This document shows, piece by piece, positions 14,555 to 23,645 of a stretch of DNA of 64,000 nt; position 1 is the stretch's first letter, and the number at the start of each line of letters is the position of its first letter. The stretch spans positions 1 through 64,000 of the forward strand of contig NZ_AP025518.1 in assembly GCF_022179545.1 (NCBI RefSeq), given 5' to 3'. A program made the translations under genes and the position numbers. Source of the DNA: Mycolicibacterium fortuitum subsp. fortuitum. GTDB taxonomy: Bacteria > Actinomycetota > Actinomycetes > Mycobacteriales > Mycobacteriaceae. The notes under the pieces were generated by a model, which ran no database searches, was not told where the DNA came from, and saw only the letters and a list, made by a program, of their open reading frames with translations.

Positions 14555-15082
14555 GTGACGAGCCCCATTCAGACCGCGACGGCGACATTGCACACCAACC
14601 GCGGCGACATCAAGATCGCACTGTTCGGAAACCACGCTCCCAAGACCGTGGCCAACTTCGTCGGCTTGGCGCAGGGCACCAAGGACTACACCACCCAGAA
14701 CGCTTCGGGCGGCACGTCCGGTCCGTTCTACGACGGCGTCATCTTCCACCGGGTTATCGACGGTTTCATGATCCAGGGCGGCGACCCGACCGGCACGGGC
14801 CGCGGCGACGCGGGCTACAAGTTCGCCGACGAGTTCCACCCCGAGCTCCAGTTCGACAAGCCCTACCTGCTGGCCATGGCCAATGCCGGACCGGGCACCA
14901 ACGGCTCGCAGTTCTTCATCACGGTCGGCCCGACGCCGCACCTCAACCGGCGCCACACGATCTTCGGTGAGGTCGTCGACCCCGAGTCGCAGAAGGTGGT
15001 CGACGCCATCGCCTCGACTCCCACCGATCGCTCGGACCGCCCGACCGACCCGGTCGTCATCGAATCGATCACCGTGTCATAA
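14555..15082 (+). CDS. ppiA: Cyclophilin-type peptidyl-prolyl cis-trans isomerase PpiA
   Basis: It catalyses cis-trans isomerisation of X-Pro bonds. The 175 residues form a single cyclophilin domain with [17 protein letters not shown] (catalytic Arg in FHRV), [17 protein letters not shown] and the [10 protein letters not shown] segment. No signal peptide is evident, so it is probably cytoplasmic. It starts with GTG at 14555 and ends before a strong hairpin. Confidence 0.95.
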   Translation: MTSPIQTATATLHTNRGDIKIALFGNHAPKTVANFVGLAQGTKDYTTQNASGGTSGPFYDGVIFHRVIDGFMIQGGDPTGTGRGDAGYKFADEFHPELQFDKPYLLAMANAGPGTNGSQFFITVGPTPHLNRRHTIFGEVVDPESQKVVDAIASTPTDRSDRPTDPVVIESITVS

Positions 15083-15108
15083 CGGGTACTCCCCCGCACA
15101 TACAGATG

Positions 15109-15139
15109 CGCGACGCCCCCGGGAGCCGGGGGCGTCGCG
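15109..15139. terminator. Bidirectional hairpin terminator between ppiA and the PH-domain gene
   Basis: A perfect 14-bp stem CGCGACGCCCCCGG/CCGGGGGCGTCGCG closes on a GAG loop. It lies between convergent genes and has no T-tract, like many mycobacterial terminators. Confidence 0.75.
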
Positions 15140-15170
15140 TGTTGTGTGGGGGCGGTGTTTACCGGACCGC

Positions 15171-15587
15171 TTATCGGGCTACAAACCCAGCCTGAGTAAG
15201 CGCATCGAGCACCTCGAGCGGGTCGGTTCCCAGATCCCATCGAGTGAGGACCACCAGCCGGTCATCGACCGTGTCGATCTCCAGCAGGCGGACCTTCCGG
15301 GCGATGCGACGGAACTCGGTGATGCGAACTTTCCGGATCTCATTGCGGGGATAGGTACGAGAGCTCCACCAACCGGTGACGGTGAGACCGTCTTGGTTAA
15401 TTGCCAGTTTCGGCCGTGCCCGCCACGACAATGTTGCGAACGTGAGCAATCCCACCCCAGCAATGCCGGCAAGAACACGTCCCGGCGGGTCTGTGATCAG
15501 GGTCACAGCTGCGATAGCCATCAGCAGACCGGCTATGCCGCAACCAGCGACTCCGGCGGCAGGTGGGCCCCAATGAGTTTGCTGCAC
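15171..15587 (-). CDS. PH (bPH-like) domain membrane protein, Rv0010c-like
   Basis: The 138 residues have two N-terminal hydrophobic segments (AAGVAGCGIAGLLMAIAAVT and VLAGIAGVGLLTFATL, about 10-55). A small beta-rich domain follows (LAINQDGLTVTGWWSSRTYPRNEIRKVRI, about 60-135) of the bacterial PH type. It corresponds in position and size to Rv0010c. The function is unknown; it may help organise membrane or cell-division proteins because it neighbours cwsA and crgA. Confidence 0.75.
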   Translation of the reverse strand: MQQTHWGPPAAGVAGCGIAGLLMAIAAVTLITDPPGRVLAGIAGVGLLTFATLSWRARPKLAINQDGLTVTGWWSSRTYPRNEIRKVRITEFRRIARKVRLLEIDTVDDRLVVLTRWDLGTDPLEVLDALTQAGFVAR

Positions 15588-15742
15588 GGGTTGTTCACAC
15601 CCTCTTACCGCGACTAATGGAGTTATCCACAGGTGCTATCCCCAATGGGGATGAATCACAACGATGTGATTGAGCATCGCGGACGTTGCTGAGCTGGTAA
15701 CGCTGAAAACGTAAGATGAATTCATTATCATCCGGCTTCCGG
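15588..15742. promoter_or_regulatory. Upstream region with a consensus DnaA box and two palindromes
   Basis: The 155-base gap upstream of the PH-domain gene and downstream of crgA contains TTATCCACAG at 15623-15632, a textbook DnaA box. It also holds the palindrome ATCCCC-AAT-GGGGAT at 15638-15652 and the inverted repeat AATCACA-ACGA-TGTGATT at 15654-15671. These probably control the minus-strand PH-domain gene. Confidence 0.45.
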
Positions 15743-16027
15743 TCAGCGCCAGCGCATCGTGAGCAACAGCCCGGTGATCATGAAGGCAAAGGCGACCGCG
15801 TAGTTCCACGGACCCATGTCCGCCATCCACTGAAGGAACGACGGAGTGTCCACGGGGTTGGTCGCGGCCAGCTGGAACACCAACAGCCACAACAGGCCGA
15901 ACAGCATGAGACCGATGAACAGCGCGACGAACCACACACTCGACGGTCCGGCTTTCACCTTGACCGGAGTCCGGCTCACCTGCTTGATGGTGAAATCGTT
16001 CTTCTTACGGACTTTGGACTTGGGCAT
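15743..16027 (-). CDS. crgA: Cell division protein CrgA
   Basis: This small septal membrane protein recruits division and peptidoglycan enzymes (FtsZ, FtsI and CwsA partners in mycobacteria). The 94 residues have a basic N-terminus MPKSKVRKK, two membrane helices ([20 protein letters not shown] near 32-52 and [17 protein letters not shown] near 74-90) and an extracellular loop between them. This is the standard size and order. Confidence 0.93.
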   Translation of the reverse strand: MPKSKVRKKNDFTIKQVSRTPVKVKAGPSSVWFVALFIGLMLFGLLWLLVFQLAATNPVDTPSFLQWMADMGPWNYAVAFAFMITGLLLTMRWR

Positions 16028-16121
16028 GGGTACCTTCGCGGACAGTCGGCGTCACACGGTGCGACGATGAGGCAGGATGCCTCACGAGCCTAACGTAGCT
16101 GCACGTCCAGGAGAGACTGCG

Positions 16122-16871
16122 ATGGACCAACCGGATCGATCCCCATGGCGCTTCGGCGTCCCGGTGGTCTGTCTGGCCGCCGGCTTGCTGCTGGCCGCCA
16201 CGCACGGGGTCTCCGGCGGTGACGAGATTCGCCGCAGCGACGCACCCCGTCTCGTCGACCTGGTCCGGGAGGCCCAGCAGTCCGTCGACCGCCTGACCGC
16301 CCAGCGCGATTCGCTGGTCACCCAGATCGACAGCCATCACGGCGGCTCACCCAGCTCCCACGCGGCGCTGGAGGCCATCACCAAGCGTTCGGCCCAGTTG
16401 GCTGTTGACGCGGGTACGGTGCCGATGCGCGGACCGGGCCTGGTGGTCACCCTCAACGACGCCCAACGCGACGCCCAGGGCCGCTTCCCGCGTGACGCCT
16501 CCCCCGACGACCTGGTGGTACACCAGCAGGACATCCAGGCGGTCCTCAACGCGCTGTGGAGTGCCGGGGCCGAAGGAATCCAGATGCAGGACCAACGCAT
16601 CATCGCGACGTCCGCGCCGCGCTGCGTCGGCAACACCCTGCTGCTGAACGGCCGCACCTACAGCCCGCCCTACGTCATCACCGCGATCGGCGACGGCCCG
16701 GCCATGCAGGCGGCGCTGGCGGCGGCTCCGCTGGTCACCCTCTACAAGCAGTACGTGGTGCGTTTCGGACTCGGCTATTCGGAAGAACCCCGGGCCCAGG
16801 TCGACCTGGTGGGGCACACCGAGCCGGTGCGGATGCGCTACGCGAAACCCGCGGGCCCAGTCGGCTACTGA
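16122..16871 (+). CDS. DUF881 membrane-associated protein (Rv0012-like)
   Basis: The 249 residues have an N-terminal membrane helix (FGVPVVCLAAGLLLAA, about 11-27), a coiled-coil (VREAQQSVDRLTAQRDSLVTQI) and a DUF881 domain (GPGLVVTLNDAQRD, VHQQDIQAVLNALWSAGAEGI, PPYVITAIGD). ATG at 16122 is preferred over 16077 because AGGAGAG lies 7 bases upstream. DUF881 proteins sit beside division genes in Firmicutes and Actinobacteria; a role in septum or envelope assembly is inferred from position only. Confidence 0.85.
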   Translation: MDQPDRSPWRFGVPVVCLAAGLLLAATHGVSGGDEIRRSDAPRLVDLVREAQQSVDRLTAQRDSLVTQIDSHHGGSPSSHAALEAITKRSAQLAVDAGTVPMRGPGLVVTLNDAQRDAQGRFPRDASPDDLVVHQQDIQAVLNALWSAGAEGIQMQDQRIIATSAPRCVGNTLLLNGRTYSPPYVITAIGDGPAMQAALAAAPLVTLYKQYVVRFGLGYSEEPRAQVDLVGHTEPVRMRYAKPAGPVGY

Positions 16872-16901
16872 GCTGGTCATTTGGGCCGGTAGCCTGAGTC
16901 G

Positions 16902-17576
16902 ATGCAGGTTCTCGTCGTCGACAACTATGACAGCTTCGTGTTCAACCTGGTCCAGTATCTGGGCCAGCTCGGTGTTGACGCGCAGGTCTGGCGCAACGAC
17001 GACGAGCGTCTGGCCACCGCCGACGATCTGGCCAAGGTGGCCGCCGACTTCGACGGCGTGCTGCTCAGCCCCGGGCCCGGCACACCCGAACGTGCGGGCG
17101 CGACCATCCCGCTGGTCCACGCGTGCGCCGCTGCAGGCACTCCCCTACTGGGCGTGTGTCTGGGCCATCAGGCCATCGGCGTCGCGTTCGGCGGCACCGT
17201 CGACCGTGCACCCGAGCTGCTGCACGGCAAGACCAGCGTGGTGCATCACTCTGACGCGGGAGTGCTCAAAGGTCTCCCCGACCCGTTCACGGCGACCCGC
17301 TACCACTCACTGACGATCCTGCCCGAGACGGTGCCGGCCGAGCTCGAGGTGATCGGGCAGACCGACAGCGGAGTCATCATGGCGGTCCGGCACACCACGC
17401 TCCCCATCCACGGCGTCCAGTTCCACCCGGAGTCGATCCTGACCCAGGGCGGACACCGCATGCTGGCCAACTGGCTCGGCGTGTGCGGCGCGGCCCCGGA
17501 AGAGCACCTGGTGGCTGCCCTCGAGGACGAGGTCGCCCGCGCCGTAGCGGCTGCTACGACGCGAAGCTCAGCGTGA
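16902..17576 (+). CDS. trpG: Glutamine amidotransferase, anthranilate/aminodeoxychorismate synthase component II
   Basis: The 224-residue class I glutaminase feeds ammonia to the chorismate-using partner subunit for tryptophan or folate synthesis. Motifs are DNYDSFVFNLVQYL, LLSPGPGTPE, the nucleophile Cys in GVCLGHQAIG (near 87) and the His-Glu pair in VQFHPESILTQGG. A single dual-use TrpG/PabA is typical of mycobacteria (Rv0013). It overlaps the convergent pknB stop by 23 bases. Confidence 0.92.
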   Translation: MQVLVVDNYDSFVFNLVQYLGQLGVDAQVWRNDDERLATADDLAKVAADFDGVLLSPGPGTPERAGATIPLVHACAAAGTPLLGVCLGHQAIGVAFGGTVDRAPELLHGKTSVVHHSDAGVLKGLPDPFTATRYHSLTILPETVPAELEVIGQTDSGVIMAVRHTTLPIHGVQFHPESILTQGGHRMLANWLGVCGAAPEEHLVAALEDEVARAVAAATTRSSA

Positions 17577-19425
17577 TCTTCGACCCGAAGTTCACCCCGG
17601 TACCCGCCGGCGGACTCTGGGTGACCACAGCGTTGGTGCGCTGACCGCTGTCGCGCACGTCCGGCCCCTTGTCCAGGATGCCGGTCCAGCCCAGGGCACT
17701 CAGACGCTGGTAGGCGTCATCCCAGAACTGCCCGACCAGGTTGGGCATGACGAACTGGTTGCCCTTCGAGACGTGGATCTGAATCGGGGTGTCCTTGGGC
17801 ACCGACGTACCAGAGGTCGGCTCGGTATCCACCACCTGACCGGTGGGCGCGGTGTGGTCGACGTCGATCACCACGGTGTTGGTGAAGCCCGACGCGGCGA
17901 GGATCTGCTTACACACATCGGCGCTCTGGCTCTTGCAGTCCGGAACCGCGGTGTCCTCGGGGCCCGAACCGATCACGAGAGTGACCTCGTAGATGATGCC
18001 TGCCGTCTGATTGGCCGGCGGGTTGGTGGCCAGCACCCGGCCCTTCTGTTCGGGCGTGGACGGGCTCGCAGATTCCTTGACCTTCTCGAACCCGGCGTCC
18101 TTGAGCTTCTGCCGGGCCTGCGACGGGCTCAGACCCGCGACATCGGGAATCTGCGCCTGCTGGGGACCGGTCGACACATTCACCGTGATCTCGTCACCCG
18201 CGGCCGCCATGCTGTTGGCCGCCGGATCGGTGCTGATCACGTATTCCGGCCGGACCTGGTTGTCAGGCTTGGGCTCGGTGCGGGTCTTGAAGCCCCGGTT
18301 CTGCAGTGCGGCAACGGCATCCGCCGAGCGCTGACCGCTCACGTCCGGCACCTGCACGTCGCGTGGCTTGCCGTCGAACATGTTGATCGCGACGGTCACC
18401 ACCACGGTCAGCACCGCGAGCACCGCGACGGCGATCAGCCACCGGGCCACCGACGCGTTGCGGCCGGCCGGGCGGGGCACCACGAGATTCTGGGTGGGCG
18501 CACCGCCACCCTGGGCCAGCATCGGACCGGAATTCATCATCGACGTCCGCTCGGCGTCGGTGAGCACCTTGGGCGCCTCCGGGGCCTCGCCGCTGTGCAC
18601 GCGGATCAGATCCGTCCGCATCTCGGCGGCTGTCTGATAGCGGTTGTCCGGATTCTTGGCCAGGGCCTTGAGCACCACGGCGTCGAGCTCCGGCGAGATG
18701 CCGGTGTGCCGGTGTGACGGCGGGATCGGATCCTCGCGGACATGCTGATATGCCACCGCCACCGGAGAATCACCGATGAAAGGTGGTTCACCCGTGAGGA
18801 TCTCGTAGAGCACACAGCCCAGCGAGTAGACGTCGGAACGGGCATCGACGGTCTCACCACGGGCCTGTTCGGGCGACAGGTACTGGGCGGTGCCGATCAC
18901 CGCGGCCGTCTGGGTGACGCTGTTGCCGGTATCGGCCAGGGCCCGGGCGATGCCGAAGTCCATCACCTTCACAGCGTTGTTCTTGCTGATCATGATGTTG
19001 GCGGGCTTGACGTCACGGTGCACGATGCCGTGCTGGTGGCTGAAGTTCAGCGCCTGGCAGGCGTCGGCGATGATCTCGATGGCCCGGCGCGGCGGGATCG
19101 GACCCTCGCCGTGCACGATGTCGCGCAGCGTCACACCGTCGACGTACTCCATGACGATGTAGGGCAGCGGACCGTTGGGTGTCTCCGCCTCACCGGTGTC
19201 GTAAACCGCCACGATGGCGGGGTGGTTCAGCGCGGCCGCGTTCTGCGCCTCGCGGCGGAAACGCAGATAGAAGCTGGGGTCGCGGGCCAGGTCGGCGCGC
19301 AGGACCTTGACCGCGACATCGCGGTGCAACCGCGTATCGCGTGCCAGGTGGACTTCGGACATGCCGCCGAAGCCGAGAATTTCACCGAGTTCATATCGGT
19401 CAGAGAGATGCTGAGGCGTCGTCAT
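17554..19425 (-). CDS. pknB: Serine/threonine protein kinase PknB with four PASTA repeats
   Basis: This membrane receptor kinase senses muropeptides or lipid II and controls peptidoglycan synthesis. The 623 residues have a kinase domain at 1-280: G-loop GFGGMSEV, Lys40, VHRDVKPAN and DFGIARA. Its activation loop [19 protein letters not shown] carries the autophosphorylation threonines. A juxtamembrane linker, one helix near 331-353 and four extracellular PASTA repeats ([28 protein letters not shown]) follow. The open frame extends to 19659, but the conserved start [13 protein letters not shown] is at 19425, where its ATG overlaps the pknA stop. Confidence 0.97.
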   Translation of the reverse strand: MTTPQHLSDRYELGEILGFGGMSEVHLARDTRLHRDVAVKVLRADLARDPSFYLRFRREAQNAAALNHPAIVAVYDTGEAETPNGPLPYIVMEYVDGVTLRDIVHGEGPIPPRRAIEIIADACQALNFSHQHGIVHRDVKPANIMISKNNAVKVMDFGIARALADTGNSVTQTAAVIGTAQYLSPEQARGETVDARSDVYSLGCVLYEILTGEPPFIGDSPVAVAYQHVREDPIPPSHRHTGISPELDAVVLKALAKNPDNRYQTAAEMRTDLIRVHSGEAPEAPKVLTDAERTSMMNSGPMLAQGGGAPTQNLVVPRPAGRNASVARWLIAVAVLAVLTVVVTVAINMFDGKPRDVQVPDVSGQRSADAVAALQNRGFKTRTEPKPDNQVRPEYVISTDPAANSMAAAGDEITVNVSTGPQQAQIPDVAGLSPSQARQKLKDAGFEKVKESASPSTPEQKGRVLATNPPANQTAGIIYEVTLVIGSGPEDTAVPDCKSQSADVCKQILAASGFTNTVVIDVDHTAPTGQVVDTEPTSGTSVPKDTPIQIHVSKGNQFVMPNLVGQFWDDAYQRLSALGWTGILDKGPDVRDSGQRTNAVVTQSPPAGTGVNFGSKITLSFAS

Positions 19426-20693
19426 CGCAGTATCTGTTCCGGTGCCTTCGGGACAACCTGAGCGGCGGTTCCTTCGGGCACGATCACGTGGAAAGCCAGA
19501 TCCGGCAACGCTGCCGGCGTCTGGTAGGGCGTCGTCTGGGTCACCGTGTCGGTGACCGTGGGCGGTGGCGACTGCTGTTGATCCTTGCGGTCCTGCGCAT
19601 TGAGGACAATGAGGATGGCGATCACGATCGCGAGCGCGCCGAGCACCCCGGCCGCCCACAGGAGAGCCCGTTGACCCGACGAGAACGTGCGTCGAGGGGC
19701 CGGCGCGGGCCGGTGCGCGGCGGCGGTCGGCCTGGCCCGGGTGGCGGTCACCGGTGTGCGGCCGGACAGATCCGCTGCAGCGCGGGCCTGGGCAGCCGAC
19801 GGGACCGCGGCCGGTGCGGCCCGACCGAGCGTCGGGGCCTGGTTGGGGCGCGGAGGACGGCGTCCCGAGCGCACCGCGGCGACCGCATCGGCGAACGGGC
19901 CGCCGGACTTGTACCGCATCCCCGGGTTCTTCACCAGGGTGATCTCGATCAGTTCGCGCACGTTGGGCGGCAGATCGGCGGGCAGCGGCGGAGGGGTCTC
20001 CTTGATGTGCTTCATCGCGACCGTAAGCGCGCCGTCGCCGGTGAACGGGCGCTTGCCCGAGACCGATTCGTAGCCGACGACTCCCAGCGAATAGACGTCG
20101 CTGGCGGCGGTCGCGTCATGGCCCAGGGCCTGCTCGGGCGCGATGTACTGGGCGGTGCCCATCACCATGCCGGTCTGGGTGACCGGCGCGGCGTCGACGG
20201 CCTTGGCGATACCGAAGTCGGTCAGCTTCACCTGGCCGGTCGGGGTGATCAGGATGTTGCCCGGTTTGACGTCGCGGTGCACCAGGCCCGCGGTGTGCGC
20301 GACCTGCAGTGCGCGCCCGGTCTGCTCGAGCATGTCCAGGGCGTGCCGCAGCGACAACCGGCCGGTGCGCTTGAGCACCGAGTTCAACGGCTCGCCGTTG
20401 ATCAGCTCCATCACCAGGTAGGCGGTGCGACCCTCGCCGTCCAGCTCGGTCTCGCCATAGTCGTACACGCTGGCGATGCCCGGATGGTTGAGCATGGCCA
20501 CCGTGCGGGCCTCGGCCCGGAACCGCTCGACGAACTCGGCATCGGTCGAGAACTCAGCCTTGAGCACCTTCACCGCGACCCGACGGCCCAGCCGGGAGTC
20601 GACGGCCTCCCAGACCTGACCCATGCCGCCCGTGGCGATCAGCCGCTGCAACCGGTACCTGCCGGACAGCGTGACTCCAACGCGAGGGCTCAT
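19422..20693 (-). CDS. pknA: Serine/threonine protein kinase PknA
   Basis: This essential transmembrane kinase of the growth and division cascade works with PknB. The 423 residues comprise a kinase domain (1-280: [50 protein letters not shown]), a long Pro/Ala-rich juxtamembrane segment, a membrane helix ([20 protein letters not shown], about 335-357) and a short extracellular tail without PASTA. The start is [15 protein letters not shown] at 20693. The frame is open to 20792, but the upstream part is repeat-derived low-complexity sequence. It ends with ATGA overlapping pknB. Confidence 0.95.
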   Translation of the reverse strand: MSPRVGVTLSGRYRLQRLIATGGMGQVWEAVDSRLGRRVAVKVLKAEFSTDAEFVERFRAEARTVAMLNHPGIASVYDYGETELDGEGRTAYLVMELINGEPLNSVLKRTGRLSLRHALDMLEQTGRALQVAHTAGLVHRDVKPGNILITPTGQVKLTDFGIAKAVDAAPVTQTGMVMGTAQYIAPEQALGHDATAASDVYSLGVVGYESVSGKRPFTGDGALTVAMKHIKETPPPLPADLPPNVRELIEITLVKNPGMRYKSGGPFADAVAAVRSGRRPPRPNQAPTLGRAAPAAVPSAAQARAAADLSGRTPVTATRARPTAAAHRPAPAPRRTFSSGQRALLWAAGVLGALAIVIAILIVLNAQDRKDQQQSPPPTVTDTVTQTTPYQTPAALPDLAFHVIVPEGTAAQVVPKAPEQILR

Positions 20694-20741
20694 GGCTCGC
20701 CTCGCTTCGCTCGCCTCCGGAGGCCCATGGCTCGCCTCGCT
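20691..20741 (-). repeat. 16-bp direct repeat carrying two ATG starts before pknA (possible 12-codon leader ORF)
   Basis: On the minus strand AGCGAGGCGAGCCATG occurs twice: at 20741-20726 and at 20706-20691, where it includes the pknA start. The upstream ATG (20728) opens a 12-codon frame [12 protein letters not shown] whose TGA overlaps the pknA ATG. It begins 26 bases after the pbpA stop. Whether it is translated is unproven. Confidence 0.5.
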
Positions 20742-20754
20742 CGCGTTCGCGGAC

Positions 20755-22233
20755 TCATGAACCCTCCCGCAGTGCCGCCGCAATGGTGGCACGTCCGATC
20801 GGGGCGGCGAGTGCGCCGCCGGTGGCCGACAACCGGTCCCCGCCGTCCTCGATCAACACCGAGACCGCGACCTTGGGGTCGTTGGCCGGTGCGAATGCGA
20901 TGTACCAGGCATGCGGCGGAGTGTTACGGGGATCGGTCCCGTGCTCTGCCGTACCGGTCTTAGAAGCGATCTGCACGCCGGCGATGGCTCCCTTCTGCTG
21001 AGTCACCTGCTCGGCGGCGACCATCAAGTCCGTAAGTGTAGCTGCGACCTGGGGTGACACCGCCCGGCGCTCTTGGGCAGGCGCGGTGGTGGCGATCGTG
21101 GTCAGGTCGGGCCCTTTCAGGCTATCCACAAGATACGGGCGCATGGCGATCCCGTCATTGGCGACGGTGGCAGCCACCTGCGCATTCTGCAGCGGGGTCA
21201 ACGCGACATCACGCTGGCCGATGCTCGACATACCCAGTGCCGCGGCGTCCGTGATCGGCCCGGTGGTCGACTCGGCCACCTGCAGCGGAATGGCCGGCGG
21301 CGGTTCGTCGAGCCCGAAGGCCTGGGCGGTCGACTTGAGTTTGTCGGTGCCGGTGTTGAGCCCCAACTGAACGAACGCGGTGTTGCACGATTTCGCGAAC
21401 GCCTCACGCAGCGTCGTGGTCGGACCGGGACCGCATGAGGCGCCACCGAAGTTCTCCAGGGTCGCGGTGCTGTCGGGCAGCGGGATCCGCGGTGCCGCGG
21501 TGAGCTGAGTATCCGGGGTGGCGCCGGCCTGAAGTGCCGCCGCGGTGGTGATCACCTTGAACGTCGAGCCGGGCGGATAGGTCTCCGAGATGGCGCGGTT
21601 GAGCAGAGGGGACTGCTCGTTGTCGCGCAGCTGCTGCCAGGACTGGCTCTGGGCGCCCAGATCGTGGGTGGCGAGCTGATTGGGGTCATACGACGGAGAC
21701 GACGCCATGGCCAGGATCTTGCCCGTCGACGGCTCCAGGGCCACCACGGAGCCCTTGCAGGGGCCGTCACTGCAGCCGTGCTGCAGCGCGTCCCAGGCGG
21801 CCTGCTGGACCTGTGGGTTGATCGTCGTCTCGACATTGCCGCCGCGGGGATCCCGGCCGGTGAAGAAATCGGCCAATCGACGGCCGAACAGGCGCTCGTC
21901 GGAGCCGTTGAGGATGGTGTCCTCGGCCCGCTCGAGGCCGGTGCTCGAATAGCCCAGCGAGTAGAACCCGGTCACCGGGGCATACACCTCGGGGTCGGGA
22001 TAGACGCGCAGGAACCGGAACCGGCCGTCGGTGGCCACCGAATACGCCAGCAGTTGGCCGCCCGCGGTGATCTGGCCGCGCTGGCGCGAGTACTCGTCGA
22101 GCAGCACTCTCTGGTTGCGCGGGTCCGCGCGTAACCCGTCGGCCATGAAGACCTGGGTGATCGTGGCGTTGGCCAGCAACAGCACGATCAGCACCATGAT
22201 CGTGACTGCAACCCGGCGCAGGGACGTGTTCAT
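20755..22233 (-). CDS. pbpA: Penicillin-binding protein PbpA (class B transpeptidase)
   Basis: This DD-transpeptidase cross-links peptidoglycan during growth and division, and its relatives are PknB-regulated. The 492 residues have one N-terminal helix ([18 protein letters not shown], about 8-27), a dimerisation domain and a transpeptidase domain. The active-site motifs are PPGSTFK (SxxK), KSCN (SxN) and SKTGTAEHG (KTG). ATG at 22233 overlaps the rodA stop (ATGA). The pair rodA-pbpA forms a SEDS/bPBP unit. Confidence 0.95.
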   Translation of the reverse strand: MNTSLRRVAVTIMVLIVLLLANATITQVFMADGLRADPRNQRVLLDEYSRQRGQITAGGQLLAYSVATDGRFRFLRVYPDPEVYAPVTGFYSLGYSSTGLERAEDTILNGSDERLFGRRLADFFTGRDPRGGNVETTINPQVQQAAWDALQHGCSDGPCKGSVVALEPSTGKILAMASSPSYDPNQLATHDLGAQSQSWQQLRDNEQSPLLNRAISETYPPGSTFKVITTAAALQAGATPDTQLTAAPRIPLPDSTATLENFGGASCGPGPTTTLREAFAKSCNTAFVQLGLNTGTDKLKSTAQAFGLDEPPPAIPLQVAESTTGPITDAAALGMSSIGQRDVALTPLQNAQVAATVANDGIAMRPYLVDSLKGPDLTTIATTAPAQERRAVSPQVAATLTDLMVAAEQVTQQKGAIAGVQIASKTGTAEHGTDPRNTPPHAWYIAFAPANDPKVAVSVLIEDGGDRLSATGGALAAPIGRATIAAALREGS

Positions 22234-23645
22234 ACCTTCTCGATCACCTCGGTGTTGGCCGCGGCGATCGGGGTGGGGTTCGGTGCCGGTGTTGTCGTGA
22301 TCGGCCGGCGGGCAGCGTGCGAGATCCGCACAAGGATGGCGAGCAAGATGTAGTTGGCCAGCAGCGAAGAACCGCCGTAGGACATCCACGGGGTGGTCAG
22401 GCCGGTCAGCGGGATCAGCTTGGTGACACCGCCCACGACGATGAACAGCTGGATGGCGAGGGTGGCGGCCAGGCCGGCGGCGAGCAGCTTGCCGAAGCTG
22501 TCACGGACCGCGATCGCGGTGCGCATCCCGCGGATGATGAAAATCGTGTACAGCATGAGAACACCTGCGAGCCCGACCAATCCGAGCTCTTCGCCGATCG
22601 CGGCGATGATGAAATCGGTGGCGGCGGCGGGCACTGTGCCGGGTTGTCCGTTGCCAAGCCCGGTGCCGAAGATACCGCCGGTGGCGAAGCTGAACAGCGA
22701 CTGCACCATCTGGTAGCCGGCGCCGTCAGGATCGGCGAACGGGTCGAGCCAGGTCTCCACACGTACCCGGACATGGCCGAAAACCTGATATGCCACAACG
22801 CTTCCCACGGCGAACAGGCCAAGCCCGATCACCACCCAGCTCAGCCGCTCGGTCGCGACGTACACCAGGATCAGGAACGACGCATACAGCAGAAGCGAAG
22901 TGCCCAAATCCTTTTCGAAGACCATCACGCCGACCGAGGCGGCCCACGCCAGCAGCAGCGGAGCCAGGTCGCGGGGTCGCGGCAGGTCCAGTCCGAAGAA
23001 ATGCTTGCCCGCACTGGTGAACAGATCGCGCTTGGCCACCAGCACGGCGGCGAAGAAGATCAGCAGCAGAATCTTCGAGAACTCTGCGGGCTGAATCGAG
23101 AAGCCGGGGAACTGGATCCAGATCTTGGCACCGTACTGCTCCGAGTACCGGGCCGGCAGCAGCGCGGGAATCACAAGCAGCACAAGGCCTGTCAGCGCAC
23201 AGATGTACCCGTACCGGGCCAGCATGCGGTGATCGGTGAGCAAGGCGACCACGACGGAGAAGCCGATGACACCCACCAGCGTCCACATCATCTGCTGGTT
23301 GGCGGTGCCGCCGAGTCCATCGGTGGCCGTTTCACCCTTGGCCAGGTCCAGCCGGTGGATCATCACCAGGCCGAGCCCGTTCAGCAGCGCCACGACCGGC
23401 AGCAGCAGAGGATCGGCATACGGCGCGAACCGCCGGATGGCCAGATGGGCGGCGCCCATCAGGGCGATGAAGGTGCCGACGTAGCCGACCAGGTCCCAGC
23501 TCAGGCCCTGCTCCTGGTTGGCCTCGACGATCAACAGCGCGATCGTGGTGATCAAGGCTGCGAACCCCAGAAGCAGAAGTTCCGCGTTGCGCCGGTTGGG
23601 TAGCGGCGGCATGACGGTGACCGGCGACTGGGGTTGAGTCGTCAT
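22230..23645 (-). CDS. rodA: SEDS-family peptidoglycan glycosyltransferase RodA/FtsW-like
   Basis: This polytopic lipid II polymerase pairs with PbpA. The 471 residues show about 12 hydrophobic segments and SEDS signatures such as WIQFPGFSIQPAEFSKI, VFEKDLGTSLLLYASF, GNGQPGTVPAAATDFIIAAIGEELG and the late conserved PLTGLTTPWMSYGGSS. ATG at 23645 overlaps the pstP TGA, indicating translational coupling. The longer open frame to 23918 is antisense to the Pro-rich pstP tail and is not used. Confidence 0.95.
   Translation of the reverse strand: MTTQPQSPVTVMPPLPNRRNAELLLLGFAALITTIALLIVEANQEQGLSWDLVGYVGTFIALMGAAHLAIRRFAPYADPLLLPVVALLNGLGLVMIHRLDLAKGETATDGLGGTANQQMMWTLVGVIGFSVVVALLTDHRMLARYGYICALTGLVLLVIPALLPARYSEQYGAKIWIQFPGFSIQPAEFSKILLLIFFAAVLVAKRDLFTSAGKHFFGLDLPRPRDLAPLLLAWAASVGVMVFEKDLGTSLLLYASFLILVYVATERLSWVVIGLGLFAVGSVVAYQVFGHVRVRVETWLDPFADPDGAGYQMVQSLFSFATGGIFGTGLGNGQPGTVPAAATDFIIAAIGEELGLVGLAGVLMLYTIFIIRGMRTAIAVRDSFGKLLAAGLAATLAIQLFIVVGGVTKLIPLTGLTTPWMSYGGSSLLANYILLAILVRISHAARRPITTTPAPNPTPIAAANTEVIEKV

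Noticed and set aside
15654..15671. CRP/Cmr binding site
   Set aside because: Half-sites are in the order TCACA...TGTGA with a 4-base gap, the reverse of the TGTGA-N6-TCACA consensus.
19341..20963. 540-codon plus-strand ORF across pknA/pknB
   Set aside because: Antisense shadow of two well-defined kinases; no recognisable motif.
22317..23603. 428-codon plus-strand ORF across rodA
   Set aside because: Antisense shadow; Gln/His/Asp-rich sequence is the mirror of membrane-helix codons.
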